Source: Acheta domesticus
Taxonomy: Eukaryota; Arthropoda; Insecta; Orthoptera; Gryllidae
Assembly (NCBI GenBank): GCA_031308135.1
Contig: JAHLJT010009419.1
Span: 186,807,829-186,871,828, forward strand
Direction: 5' to 3'
DNA: 64,000 nucleotides
A program made the translations under genes and the position numbers. Shown here piece after piece: positions 44,471 through 55,697 of this stretch. Each line of letters begins with the position of its first letter. The first letter of the stretch is position 1. The notes beneath the pieces were generated by a model. The model was given only the letters and a program-made list of their open reading frames with translations. It did not search any database and was not told where the DNA came from.

Positions 44471-46080
44471 GAAAGGTGAAGAGCAGCAGGACGACTGCAA
44501 CATGATACGTGCAATATAGTGATGTGCATTACGGTTCACAAGCTCTAACGTCATCATATATCACGGAATAAATTCTAATCACTGGTAGATGTTCTGTATA
44601 CTATGTTTCCATAATTTGGTGAATAATGGAATAATAGTGACAGTGCTGTCTCACTATAATATAATTATTATTACTATATAATTACTAATTGGATCCCATA
44701 TGAATAATCTACACTCTGTGAGCTGCTCATCTAATGGTGAAAATCTCTAAAAGTAAAAATTGCTACTGACACCTAACTTCAAACATTTGTGACAATTTAT
44801 GCTAAGGAGGGAATTCTTCCCAAATGTTTGAGAATGTCCAAAAAGGCCTCGTTTTGTAAATACGTCATAACAAACATAGCTCTCGAGTCGTAGAACATAT
44901 CATTTCGGGTGAAGTTTAATGTGTGCCTCATTTTCTCCTGAATCTTAACCTACTATCGTTTTAAATTTGTTTGCTGCTAGTCTGGGATACTTCTATCAAA
45001 CAGTGATATACGTGTAGGGTTAAATGTTTTCTTATATATGGTACAAAACTTTCAGCTTACCCAGTCGTATAAATAAAGAGATCCCAGTTAAACGCTTGAT
45101 ACAATTAAGGTGAGTTTTTGATGTTCTGTAAAATTTTATCTCAGCACAGTAATATTAGAATGTTTCTTTATGAACATTGCCAGTCCTATAATACTGTATT
45201 ACGTAGTTTAGTTCTGACCGTTTGAAGATGAGACCCGAGTATTCGCTTTTACAACGACTTAAAATTGTTTTCACTTTTAAAATAGCGATTTAATTGCGGT
45301 GGAATGTTTGCACGGGTCCAAGTAGTATGAAAAATTTTGTTCGCGGACCTAAGAAAATGCAATTTGTGCAAATGCTCAAAATTACGTTTAAAGATTCTAG
45401 TTGAAGATACATTTTTTATCTAGATAGCAAACATTTATAGTTTGAATTTTCTCGGTTGATTTTGTTCGTCACATGAAAAATAACAATCTCATTCAGATGT
45501 TGCCACGTGCCAACTTTTGAAATATTTTTCAATGGAATACGCCTTCTTGTCCCCAAATTTTATCGGATGTCTGTGAGTATAAACGAGGAAAAAGGAGAGA
45601 AATTCGAAATTGAAATACAACTCTAATTGACGTCCATCTTGTCATTGTCCGTTGTCATAAATATTATATCGCTGGACAATCGGACGTATCGATTGGGTCG
45701 CCCCATCGGTTGGCACCGCTCCCGCTTCCACACAATGAAGATCCGTGAACGGTGACATCTGGAATATGAACTTCAAAAGTGCAACGTGAATATGTTCGCA
45801 ATACAATTTCACTGCCACAGAGAGGAGTTAATAACTCATCGATATTACAATGCACTCAACGTATGCGAAAGTGAAATAGCAGATGTCGTCGAATGTGTAG
45901 GAACGAGACGAAAAATGGGAGAATCCTTTGTTCAACGACAGTACATAGCCCGTCATAGGGCAGAACACACTGATTACATATCCCCTAAGGCAAATGATTC
46001 ATGAATGCGTTTCATTTGATTCCGTCGGAACATCTGTGTTTCTGAATTTCTGTGCGAGCAGTCTCTCCAGCTAAAGCCTA
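44471..46080. other. No gene recognised
   Basis: AT-rich with a GC-balanced, non-repetitive part at 45640-45960. Frames of 63 and 72 codons overlap on opposite strands and have no family resemblance. Confidence 0.45.
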
Positions 46081-46250
46081 CCTACCTGCTCTTGTTCGGC
46101 GCGCTAATGTATGTAATGACGAGAGAAATCATTGTAGGGAGGAAAATGAAAGCGAGGATTTAATATTATGCAAATTCCATCCGGTGGGTATTGTGCCTGG
46201 AGAGGCGCGTACAATCCTCGTTCATTAACGCCGCTCCGCGACAGTTGAAA
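46081..46250. other. Unique GC-balanced segment with an octamer motif
   Basis: It retains CpGs and contains ATGCAAAT at 46168-46175, the consensus octamer bound by POU-type factors in animals, within TATTATGCAAATTCC. This is a candidate non-coding regulatory element only; a single motif is weak evidence. Confidence 0.2.
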
Positions 46251-46254
46251 AGAG

Positions 46255-46500
46255 AAGCTGCGGTTGGCAGCACTGGCGCTGTGTCCAAGAGGCCGACAGG
46301 GGGCCAGCCATGGCGCAGATGGAAGCCTTCAGATGGATTGTTGTCACTTGAAATCTACAGCGGTCTGTTACATTCTATAAAAGGTCTTGGAGATAGCTGA
46401 AAAGTAGCAACGGTTGGCAGTGCTGGCGCTCGCACTGGGACATAGAGAGGACCACAAAACTTGCGAAGTCTTTCAGGAGGATTGTTGTCGCTCGTAATTT
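46255..46500 (+). repeat. Diverged tandem duplication, period about 145-150 bp
   Basis: CGGTTGGCAGCACTGGCGCT at 46261-46280 recurs as CGGTTGGCAGTGCTGGCGCT at 46411-46430. A TTCAGATGGATTGTTGTCAC block near 46327 recurs as TTCAGGAGGATTGTTGTCGC near 46472. Between these anchors the two halves are diverged. No coding is evident. Confidence 0.6.
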
Positions 46501-46604
46501 CCTAGTTTTTAACATTATTGATTTGTGTGATTGATTATTTCGTTGATTGATTTGTGATTCCTGGCACGTCAACTGCTATGGCCATTTTGTTCCGTAAGGG
46601 GAGT

Positions 46605-47010
46605 GTATGCTTTTTTTACTGCGGGAGGTAGCGGTAATCTTCACCCGCTAGCTGGCGAGACCAGGTGCCGACCTACGTCAACTTGCGGGAAGTTTCCTAT
46701 TAACGGCTATCTCCCACCAGCTTGGCACGAGGCCCAGCAGGGACAAGCTCTAAGCTTCCGCCTGATTTTCCGACATGTGTGGTTCTGTGGTGCATATGAC
46801 TGTAGGTGTAAACAAGGGCAAAGAAGGGCAAGGAGACATTGCGAGCTGTCTGTCACCCGTTTGATGGATATTGCTCCTGCATTCGTCTAGTATTGATCTG
46901 AGAAACCATGCAAAACTACCGAACGGAGCAGCCGGCCGCTAGAATGCTCTTCCAGACAGCTGCTGAATTCGATCTGGCTATCTAGCTAGTGCCGAAAATC
47001 ACAGCACGAT
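46605..47010 (-). mobile_element. SINE-A copy 7, head lost
   Basis: Family order on the minus strand. Plus-strand landmarks are GGTAGCGGTAATCTTC, CTATCTCCCACCAGC, GGGACAAGCTCTAAGC, GACATGTGTGGTTCTG, CTCCTGCATTCGTCTAG and GCAGCCGGCCGCTAGAATG. It stops before the B-box (about 47010). Confidence 0.65.
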
Positions 47011-48407
47011 ATAATGCACATTTCACGCCCCTGGCTGTTGGAAGAAAGGTTCTGAGATAAACTGTATTTTCATTTTAAAACAATGATTTATCAATTGTAA
47101 AATATTCACAAAGCTGTATGTGCTGTTGTAGCATTACTAGTGTGTTTGATTTATTATTTTATCAATGAGCGAGTTTCACTTACACGCTCTACTCTCTCAA
47201 TGAACTTAACATTTTTCGGGGGGTGTACTATTTGCTTGTACATTTACGACCCTTCCCAAATTCAACGTCCCGAACACTGTTCACCACAACGTTCCTCAGT
47301 TCCCTGTAACATTCACAAAGTATTCCTGTTTACCAAAGTCGATTTGTATAATCAATTGTTTAAAACATACGTGTTTGTTTATTTAAGTGAACGAAATTGC
47401 ATTAATGAAATATGGATTATTAATCCGAAACCGTTATCAGTTGAATCTCTGGTAATGATAACACGGTGTTTAAATTTGCGCCTTATCACAACGCACTCAC
47501 GCGCACACCGAACGACGCCATTAACGAGTCACGACCGTTAATTACATTTTTTTTAAAAAAAATCCTCCCCTCACACGAACTCTTTCCGCGTGAAACGAAT
47601 GAATCTCGGGGGCAAATTATCCGTGGCCTCTCAAGCCTCGGCATTTTTCCCACCGCTTTGTCGCGAGATTGAGAGAAGCTGCTTCGTTCGTATGTATAGC
47701 GTCCTCGGGGTGACAGCGTAACGCGAGATAAGAGACGCTTAATATGTATTACGAGGGCTTCTGCGCGTCCCTGCGGGCGCGCGTGCCTTCACGCCGCCTC
47801 TCTGTCGCCGCGTGCCAAGCGCACGCCAAGCGCACGCTTCTGTTGCGTCGGGACGTGGCGACACCTGCGCGAGGGTGGGTTTCGCTTTCTTTGGCGTCTT
47901 TCGGGTTTTGGCCGCTGGAATGAACAGCGTTTCTTTTGAGAGACTCGTGGTATTGTAGATGTTTTTAAAAGTATTACAACTATTCCACTCGTGAAATTAA
48001 AACCAATTGTGTTTAACTATACATACAAAATGACCCAACCAGGGCGGTGTATCTCAAAAAATTTATCGCTTTTTCTATCTGATGTTTCTTACCATTCTCC
48101 CTTCTGGCCAATCATAAACTGTGATTCGTCTATCTTAGGAGGCGGTATACATCGATCGCTATGTCGATGTCCAATAAACCAGATATGTACTGTGAACTAC
48201 AACATAACCTCTTTGATTTTAACATAGCTTCAGTTGTTTTCAATATTTGGCGCATTATTTAACTTTGTTGGACATAATTTCATTCGTGGAATAATCCTAT
48301 TAAATACTATTCGTGCTCTGGAAAATCTCAGATAAATTCCCTCCTCGCTTTGCGAGGGATTTATCGACAATTTCCTAAGCACTCATGGTATTACCTATGA
48401 TTATTAT
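47011..48407. other. No gene; CpG-containing segment at 47560-47900
   Basis: 47560-47900 is non-repetitive, CpG-containing and GC-rich, with (CGCACGCC-AAG)-like short repeats near 47817. A 133-codon frame at 47140-47541 lies in AT-rich DNA without a domain. Confidence 0.4.
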
Positions 48408-48419
48408 TGCTACTGATTT

Positions 48420-49320
48420 TATTATTATTATTATTATTGCTCCATATCAAGACTACAGATGTTATGAGTCGGCTAAGTATAAAATCTACTCCAGGTTGCA
48501 ACCAGCTACCTAAGGAGCAGATCTAGGGACTGTTGGTGCCTCTACAATACTTTGCGCAAAATGTGAGCTGTGCCAAATAAAGCAATTTCTTACACATCCC
48601 AGTCCTTTGAATGACCTGGAAGATTAGCCAAATTCTTACACAAATTTTGCAGAACAATCCCAGAGCTCCGATAACTATCGGTACGACCTGTGCTTTTACG
48701 CCCCACATTCGGCTGATCTCAATTTCCAAATTCTTGTATTTAAGACGTTTCGCTGCCTCCTTGGTTACGACATTTTGATCGCAAGCCACAGCAACATCCA
48801 CAAGTAGACACGATTTTTTCTCAAAATCCCGGATAACAATATCCGGTTTGTTTGTTGCTATCGTGCGATCAATTTGAATTTGTTGGTCGTACAATATTGT
48901 ACACAATCCAACCGATGTCACCGGTTTTGGTGAGTGTTCGTACCACTTGGGGCATGTGTTTGGAACTTCGAGGGCGGTACAGATCTGCCAGTGGAGGTAA
49001 CTGCACACCCTGTCGTGTCTTTTCAAGTATTCGGTCTTTGCTAGAATTGGACAAGCTGAGACAATATGATCAATGGTTTGTACTTGCTCCTGACAAATTC
49101 GGCATTTGTCATCTTGGGAAATTTTGAGAACCGCTTTATCATAATGTTGTGTTCAGTCGTCAGAAATTCATTGTCTGTGTTATTTGACGTGTCTTGGATA
49201 GTTTTCTTTGCAATGCTTTTTGCTACACTAACAATGCCTGTTTCCCATTCTTTGGTCAGATTTCATGACCTGCCTCATTAGAGGGTCATCTTGATAACTG
49301 ATTACATACATTCCCATTCC
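48420..49320 (-). mobile_element. R4/Dong-like LINE copy 2, 3' part, between AAT microsatellites
   Basis: It contains the element's C-terminal coding region (described separately), a 3' UTR almost identical to that of copy 1 and an (AAT)n tail (TTA units at about 48419-48439). The coding similarity continues right up to 49317, where a long (TTA)n run begins, so the 5' truncation coincides with the microsatellite, as in copy 1. R4/Dong elements belong to the site-specific, restriction-like-endonuclease LINE group. Dong of the silkworm is known to insert into TAA repeats. Confidence 0.75.
48542..49317 (-). pseudogene. R4/Dong-like ORF C-terminus: CCHC motif and restriction-like endonuclease
   Basis: In order the minus strand shows CRIC then H-x4-C in TIDHIVSACPIL, giving C-x2-C-x8-H-x4-C (about 49045-49110). 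Next come AKTEYLKRHDRVCSYLHW and KWYEHSPKPVT, then KPDIVIRDFEKKSCLLVDVAV (about 48795-48858), a PD-x14-D endonuclease core. KYKNLEIEISRMWGVKAQVV and GALG follow, ending EIALFGTAHILRKVL with a stop at 48542-48544. This CCHC plus PD-x12-14-D arrangement defines the R2/R4-type endonuclease LINEs. Frameshifts near 49130 and 48600 and stops upstream make it a pseudogene. The RT domain is absent. Confidence 0.7.
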
Positions 49321-49323
49321 TTA

Positions 49324-49382
<59 letters not shown>

Positions 49383-49383
49383 A
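49321..49383. repeat. (TTA)n microsatellite at the 5' truncation of R4/Dong-like copy 2
   Basis: About 20 TTA units join the LINE's truncated 5' end directly to the end of a Rep1 copy at 49385. Confidence 0.9.
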
Positions 49384-49384
49384 T

Positions 49385-50245
49385 TAGTGGTGCTACAGCA
49401 GCACACATTTTCTCGCATTATTTCTAAATTTTCGAAAATTCAGAGAATTCAATGAAAATGAGTCTCGCGGTAATATTCTAAGCATTCTACCTTGTATCCG
49501 TGAAAAAAAAAAATTACTAATTGCAGCCGTTTTTGAGAAAAAATATTAACATTTTTTAATTGACTATATTTCGAGCCAAATTTATGAAAATTATTCACAT
49601 TTTAGAAAAAGGAAACATGAACTTATTAAAGATCCGTCTTTAAGAAACAGATTTCACTAAGGAAAAAATCTTTATCTTCAATACTGTAGTTGTAGAAAGA
49701 CGTTCAAAAAAGCTTGCTCTTTTGCAATTTTCAAAAAAATGTTAATTTCAAATAACATAAGACCTGCACGTCCTGTATGGTATCCAAAGACAAAGTTTGA
49801 TCAAAAAATTTGGTGCCATCTTTGAGAAAATTTTGAAAATGTTTTTGAGGTTTATGTAAAATACCCCAAACCGTGAGTTCATTTTTGAAGAAAATCAGCT
49901 GAACGGTTTAGGCGCTGGCATTGACCACAAATGGACAGACAAACTGACAGACGGACTAGAGGACAGACGGACAGGAGGACAGACAAAGGCGGACAGACAG
50001 GCGGACAGACAGACGGACACACAGACGTTTTGCCGTCAATAGATTTTTCGGTATCAAGAACCTACACGGATTCTGGCTACACCACGTAGTAGAGGATTTT
50101 TTTCTATATTTAGCAATGAGCTTTGACCACTTTTTCATTACCAGTGCACATCAATAAGAGCATGGCAATAACAGTTGACCACTGCACAGGAATAACAATT
50201 TTTTGCCGAAAATTCGCCGTTCCCCGGCACACGATTACATCTCTC
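49385..50245 (+). repeat. Rep1, near-complete copy
   Basis: It starts TAGTGGTGCTACAGCAGCAC and is collinear with 33920-34770. The GACAGACGGA tract is expanded here to about 80 bp (49930-50012), with GGACAGACAGGCGGACAGAC-like units. It ends near GCCGAAAATTCGCCG and GATTACAT. It is non-coding. Confidence 0.75.
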
Positions 50246-52364
50246 TTCTGATGGAAAATGTCTGGAAATCCGGTTAAAAGTGTTAATAATAATTCCTTTT
50301 CTCGATTATTTCTAATTGTAAATTTCAAATTTATTTCAAGATAAAAAACAACAAAATTAGAGTAAAGCAAAATGTAAACTGATATTTCAATAACATTGCA
50401 GATAAATTTAATTTTTCCGCGATTTAATGCGAGTTAATGTCTTTGCTGATGAAAGAAATTGATAAAAATTCTTTTTAATGTAAAAATAAGTATTGTATCA
50501 GGAGTAGTTTGCTTTTTGAAAGACTTGTGAGAGTGCTTTGAGAACATACGTACTTTGCCCAATCTTGCTAGATTGTTATCATAGGATTCTATGTTTTCTT
50601 TTGTTCCGTTTTACACAGTTTCTCAAAGATTGTTATTGGATGCATTTGTATGTCTTCTGATACTCTTCGCACTGTACTCATTATAAGCGTCTGTATCTCA
50701 TCTCAACATCAAAGCCATCTCAGTTCTCTGTTGCGAGAGAAAGCAATCATGATTTCATTTCAAACGTAAACTGCATTCGGAATACGAAGACAATCCTTTT
50801 GCATAGTCACGTGTGCTTGCACTGGCATAGAAACATTCATTTTCTGGAAAGCATTGTTCCTTTCCGGAGAGGCCGAAGGTTGCATTTGAGTGATGCAGTG
50901 GGTTTGCTTTGTCGCGGAAACCACTAGTGTGCTGGCGCCGCAGTACACTTCATTGTATAGCACTTAGTGGAGAGCGCTCAAAGACATCGAGAATGGATAA
51001 TGATGGTCTTCGTTAGTGGAGTGGGAGGGGCCCAGTGCTAACGCAGTGGTGGAGAGACCACACAGAACAACCGAGATAAATGGTAGACAGAGGTCTACAA
51101 AATGAAAGTTGTAATCATCAGAAATATAAGCATATTTTTCTGAATGAATTTTTAACACAGATTACGATTTTTCATTTAGATTTGCGCCATCACACACCAT
51201 TCTTCTACAGATGCTAAACCATTTATTACATTAAAATATGCCATATTCATTTCCGTATAAATTGTGTTACTATGTCATAAATGTGATGAACTCTCACGTC
51301 TCTTGTGAACTGCTTCAGAATCTTCTCTGCATTACATCCGGCAGACATCTGCCATCATGGAGAGATTTCTGAAACCTTGGAACAGTTGCTGCTTTGTGCT
51401 CTTGTCGGCGGAAACTGCTCATCTTGTTCATCACTCACGTCATCGAGGTTATCAGGGAAGAAATCTAAATGGGAATGTAGAAAGTGCAACTTAAGTGACA
51501 TTCTGCACCCCAGAATAGAAATAGAAAGTGACATTCTGCACCCCACATAGAAATCTATTGATTTCATTATCAAAATATGAAGATTTGTTTTTTACTGGGA
51601 AATGTTCACACGCCCATTGAAATCCAGTCCAGACATCGTTTGATTGAACGTATCATCGTTTAAAATCTCTGGGATTTGGGAAGATTACTTCCTTCATTTT
51701 GCTGGATTGATTTTTGAAAATTTTTCGCATATAGTGGAATGCTCCACAGTTGGCCTTACCCATCTTTTCAACTAAAACATAATCCAAACTTTAGACGAAG
51801 AGGGAAAAATAACGTGTTCGGATCAATAAGAGGAACCTTCAAAAAACTGTCCAGTCTCATAAGACACTCTTCTGTTTCTGATTCTTCTTTATCTGTTTTG
51901 AGATACGCTAGTCAAAACAAGGGATCATTTCTTCCCAAACAACAGCAGTTCCTGAAGAAACGGCTTCTCCTTTGGTGATTTGCACAGTCACCATATGTCA
52001 GAAATTATTCGTGTTAGAGAAAATCCAAGCACATATTTGGAATCAGCGCATAATAGGAAATCTCACGCATTACCTTTTCCAATAATTTTTTATCGTTGAC
52101 TTGGTAAGTCTTTATTTTGAGAGATAATTTGTACTTTCCCAATAATAAAATCATCTTACCACAAAAAGGATACGTGCTAGAGAAATTGTTAGAACATATT
52201 AGGGGTGATGCATGGTAAATCACACGTAGCTTTCCTTTATGATGAATTTTCGTTGTTTCTGAGTTATTGTCGATTGTGCAAGGGGATAGAAACTATTACT
52301 CAGTGAGGAAAATTTGAATCAGCTGATGATGAAGTTCCAATATCTTCTGACCGTCTTTGGATTT
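50246..52364. other. No gene recognised
   Basis: AT-rich to mixed DNA. A 20-bp direct repeat, AAGTGACATTCTGCACCCCA, lies at about 51493 and 51526. Frames of 60-86 codons only, none with family resemblance. Confidence 0.45.
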
Positions 52365-52365
52365 T

Positions 52366-52661
52366 AATTATATTTCTTTGTCACGTTTTTTTAAGACAGT
52401 CATATATATTTTTTTATCAGAAAGTTAATAAAAGGCCATCTATTCTAAATTTGGAATTTTATTTCTCTCGACGTTTTGGAAGCAATTTTTCTTCAATTTA
52501 GTCTGCATTTGTATTTAGTCAGACTTCTGAAGGAGACGAAAAGTGCTCCTCGAAACATCGAGAGAAATAAAATTCCAAATTTAGGATAGATGTCTTTTCA
52601 TTAATCTGATCATCAATATATATAAGACTGTCTTGAAAAACTGGACAAAGAAATATAATTG
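52366..52661. mobile_element. Foldback element, arms of about 115 bp
   Basis: The left arm (52366 to about 52482: AATTATATTTCTTTGTCA, AAGACAGTCATATATAT, CATCTATTCTAAATTTGGAA, TTTATTTCTCTCGACG) is mirrored by the right arm (about 52549-52661) at roughly 85-90 percent identity, with a 65-bp spacer. There are no further ends or target duplications. It may be a foldback transposon or an inverted duplication. Confidence 0.7.
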
Positions 52662-52869
52662 ACGATGAAGTTGTATAGAATTCATTGAAATAATTAATAT
52701 TAGCAAGTTTTTTAAATTGTTGCAAAAATCAAACTAGAAAAATTCGTATCTTTCCCCACTTTTATTTATTTAGTTGTACGATTATGAAAGGTTCAACCAA
52801 TGGTGACATGCTGAAACAATTTGTCCCCTCAATATCATTAAGTAAAAGGTTCTGTAAAAGCAGAGGGAA

Positions 52870-53280
52870 GATACGTAATGCAGACGAGCGCGTAGGAGGC
52901 GGGCGCGTGGGAGAGCACAGCGTTGGGGAGAGTGCGTGGGACGGGAGGGCGTGGGATGCGGGCGTGCCGTAGATGAACAGAATTTGGGTCTGAGATCGCT
53001 GCGAGCAGAGTGTTCCTTGAGTTTGAGTCAGACCGTGGGGTACAGATGGGCATGTCCACACGACGCGTGGCGTGAAGGAGAGCGGCACGATGCAAACGGG
53101 TTGTTGCCGAAGAGGAATGTGCTCTCTCTGGCGAGCGCCGTGGCGTCGTGGGCGGCGACAGCGTGGGGGTAAGGAGAGCGGAAGGGTGGACGGGTGGATT
53201 GGGAGCGGCGTTCCGCGCGTGCCAACACAGTCAAGTCTTGCTGAAGAGGCGGCGGATGCCGGTCTCATGACCCACTGCTT
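52870..53280. other. GC-rich block, no supported gene
   Basis: G-rich plus strand with many CpGs. Frames of 62-168 codons on both strands overlap without a domain. The 168-codon minus-strand frame is Pro/Ser/Arg-rich and has no recognisable motif. Confidence 0.4.
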
Positions 53281-53392
53281 GCGATTCGCTTCTCTTCATT
53301 TGGATTCGCGTTTAAAATTAACAGGTGGGAGGCTCGCTGAAAGCCGCCACTTACAATTCCGGTATTTGGAAGTCCTCAATGATCGCTTTCGG

Positions 53393-54127
53393 CGTGCTCT
53401 CTGCCGGGAATCTCTCTGCTGAGACAGTCCCTGCCAGAATGCTCTTTGCTGGAACTATCTGCCGTGACGCTCATTGCCGGCATGTTCTTTGTCGGGTCGC
53501 TCTTTTCCGGGACACTCATTGCCGGGACGGATTTTCCAGGACGCTCTTTGTCGTATCTCTCATTTCCAAAATGTTCTTTGCCAGGATGCTCTTTCCCGCG
53601 AGGTCTTTGCCGGGTGATCTTTACCGGGACGCTCTTTGCTGGGGGGCTCTTGCCGGGAGGTCTTTGCCGGAGGTCTTTGCCGGGAGGTCTTTGCCGGGAG
53701 GTCTTTGCCGGGAGGTCTTTGCCGGGAGGTCTTTGCCGTGAGGTCTTTGCCGTGAGGTCTTTGCCGGGAGGTCTTTGTCGTGAGGTCTTTGCCGGGAGGT
53801 CTTTGCCGGGAGGTCTTTGCCGGGAGGTCTTTGCCGGGAGGTCTTTGCCGGGAGGTCTTTGCCGGTAGGTCTTTGCCGGTAGGTCTTTGCCGGTAGGTCT
53901 TTGCCGGTAGGTCTTTGCCGGTAGGTCTTTGCCGGTAGGTCTTTGCCGGTAGGTCTTTGCCGGTAGGTCTTTGCCGGGAGGTCTTTGCCGGTAGGTCTTT
54001 GCCGGTAGGTCTTTGCCGGTAGGTCTTTGCCGGGAGGTCTTTGTCCGTGAGGTCTTTGTCGTGAGGTCTTTGCCGGGAGATCTTTGCCGGTAGGTCTTCG
54101 CCGGGAGGTGTTTGTCGGGAGGTCTTT
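53393..54127 (+). repeat. 14-bp minisatellite, unit GCCGGGAGGTCTTT
   Basis: About 50 units. 53393-53640 holds diverged 14-16-bp relatives (CGCTCTTTGCCGGGA types). 53650-54127 is highly uniform, with GGGA, GGTA and GTGA subtypes in blocks. Because 14 is not a multiple of 3, every reading phase encodes the same 14-residue peptide cycle. This explains the overlapping 271-, 187-, 140- and 138-codon frames, none of which I call as a gene. Confidence 0.9.
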
Positions 54128-55284
54128 CACCTTCCTGTTCCACCTTGTCTTTACCGAAGCTCGTCTCTCCGATTGACAGAACAAGTACCAACTAGTTGTG
54201 TCTGATTATCGACTACCTTACTCATACTTGTTTAAGACATATTACTTCCCTAGGTATTCTTCGTTAAATCATAGTGTGTTTTCAAATTCAAATTCTGATC
54301 CTGCGCGGTCAATTAATTATTTCTGACGTATTATTTACAAGTCATCGACGAGTTATGTAGGTTATGTTTCTACTTTGCCAACTTTTATTTTTATATTTAT
54401 TCCAAGAGCATTTCTTTTCCAGAAGTCCGAATTTTTTTCATGTATCATCAATTACTTTAGAAACATTTCGTGCAGACTTAAACGTTACAGAACTGAGAGC
54501 TGATTATCCTCAGTAGGATTCAAGGGCTGGATCTTGGCTCTGCGAGATCGTTGATATAAAATTGATGAAGTGTTGAAGTTTGAAGGTCTTAGAAAGTGAG
54601 CTGCCCTTGAATACTGATCCTTTTGAATAATGAATTACCTCCCAAACAAAGCCCAACTTGTGACTTTCTTTAAACTTGTCCCTACAATTAGCTCCGTAAA
54701 ATTATTTGAGTAATTAATTCTTCCAATTTACTTAACCATTTGTGACTAATTGTTTCTTTTGGAAGCATCTTAAATCGAATGCCAATTGAAACTTTTGAAT
54801 GCACCTTAAGAACAATGGAATTTTTATTCGAAAGTATGGTATTAAACAAAATGAAAATGCAATTCCAAATTTGATGTTCCACATTTGTTATGTGCTGAAA
54901 TTAGATTTATGTGGGCTGATTGATAATTCCTTGCAACGTTTTTCTACATATAGTGAACAACGTGAATATGTTTGAAGATATGTACTTTTGAATGAAGGCA
55001 CCCGATGGTGTATGTGAACAATGAATTTTAAGTACTATTAAAGTTTGGTTGGTGAGATCTTGAAGCGACATAAGAATACATCGGTCGCTGGCGTGCTCGT
55101 CTGAAATTCTAATTCTTCCTCAGTACAGAGTCTGTTCTCGTGTAAATTGAAAATATACATTCGTTCGGATTCTTCTGATTGCATGCTGGGAATACTGACG
55201 TGACATTCCGGATTAAAAACCCAAATAGTAGCGACTTCAAGATATTGGAAAGTTTGGCGAAACCTTGAGAATGGTGCTTTCGAA
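54128..55284. other. AT-rich stretch, no gene recognised
   Basis: No coding resemblance, repeats or transposon ends were found. Confidence 0.5.
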
Positions 55285-55289
55285 AATTA

Positions 55290-55697
55290 AGTACCTCCAC
55301 CTAGGTATCTCCCACCAACGGGGCACCGCCTCAGACGGGATAAGCTCTAAGCTCCCGACCGGTCTCCCGGCATGTGTATTGCATGTTAGTGTAAGTGTAT
55401 GCGTGTAAGAGGTGAGGATAGGACAAGGAATGGAAAGGAAAAATCGCGCGTGGTCCTTGGCCCGTTTGTTGCGGTACTGCTCCGACATTCGGCTGGTATT
55501 CACCGGAGTAGACAACTAGAGATCAATACAACCTGCCGCTAGAATTCTCCTCCAGACAGCGAGTGAACTCAACCCACCTCTTTAGCTAGCCAGCTCCCTC
55601 ATCCTACCACAATTGGGGACTCAAATCTAAGACCACCCGGTTAAAGACACTGCAGTAAAATCAGTTGATGTCCTGAGCCATCTCTCCCGGTGCCCTT
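55290..55697 (-). mobile_element. SINE-A copy 8, with head
   Basis: The head on the minus strand at 55697-55610 has an A-box-like GATGGCTCAGGACATC and a B-box-like GATTTGAGTCCCC. The body contains CGCTAGAATTCTCCTCCAGA, CTGCTCCGACATTCGGCTGG, AAATCGCGCG, ATGCATGTTAGTGTAAGTG and CTCCCGACCGGTCTCCCGG in plus-strand terms. The 3' tail is missing beyond about 55290. This is the best reference copy for head plus body. Confidence 0.75.

Noticed and set aside
48408..49383. Host gene encoding the 167-codon minus-strand frame
   Set aside because: The motifs are those of an R4/Dong-type endonuclease, the frame is shifted at both ends, and the 3' UTR is shared with a second truncated copy.
53376..54191. 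271-codon minus-strand frame with Lys-Asp-Leu-Pro-Ala-Lys-like repeats and its overlapping companions
   Set aside because: A consequence of a 14-bp minisatellite read in any phase; no flanking coding sequence.
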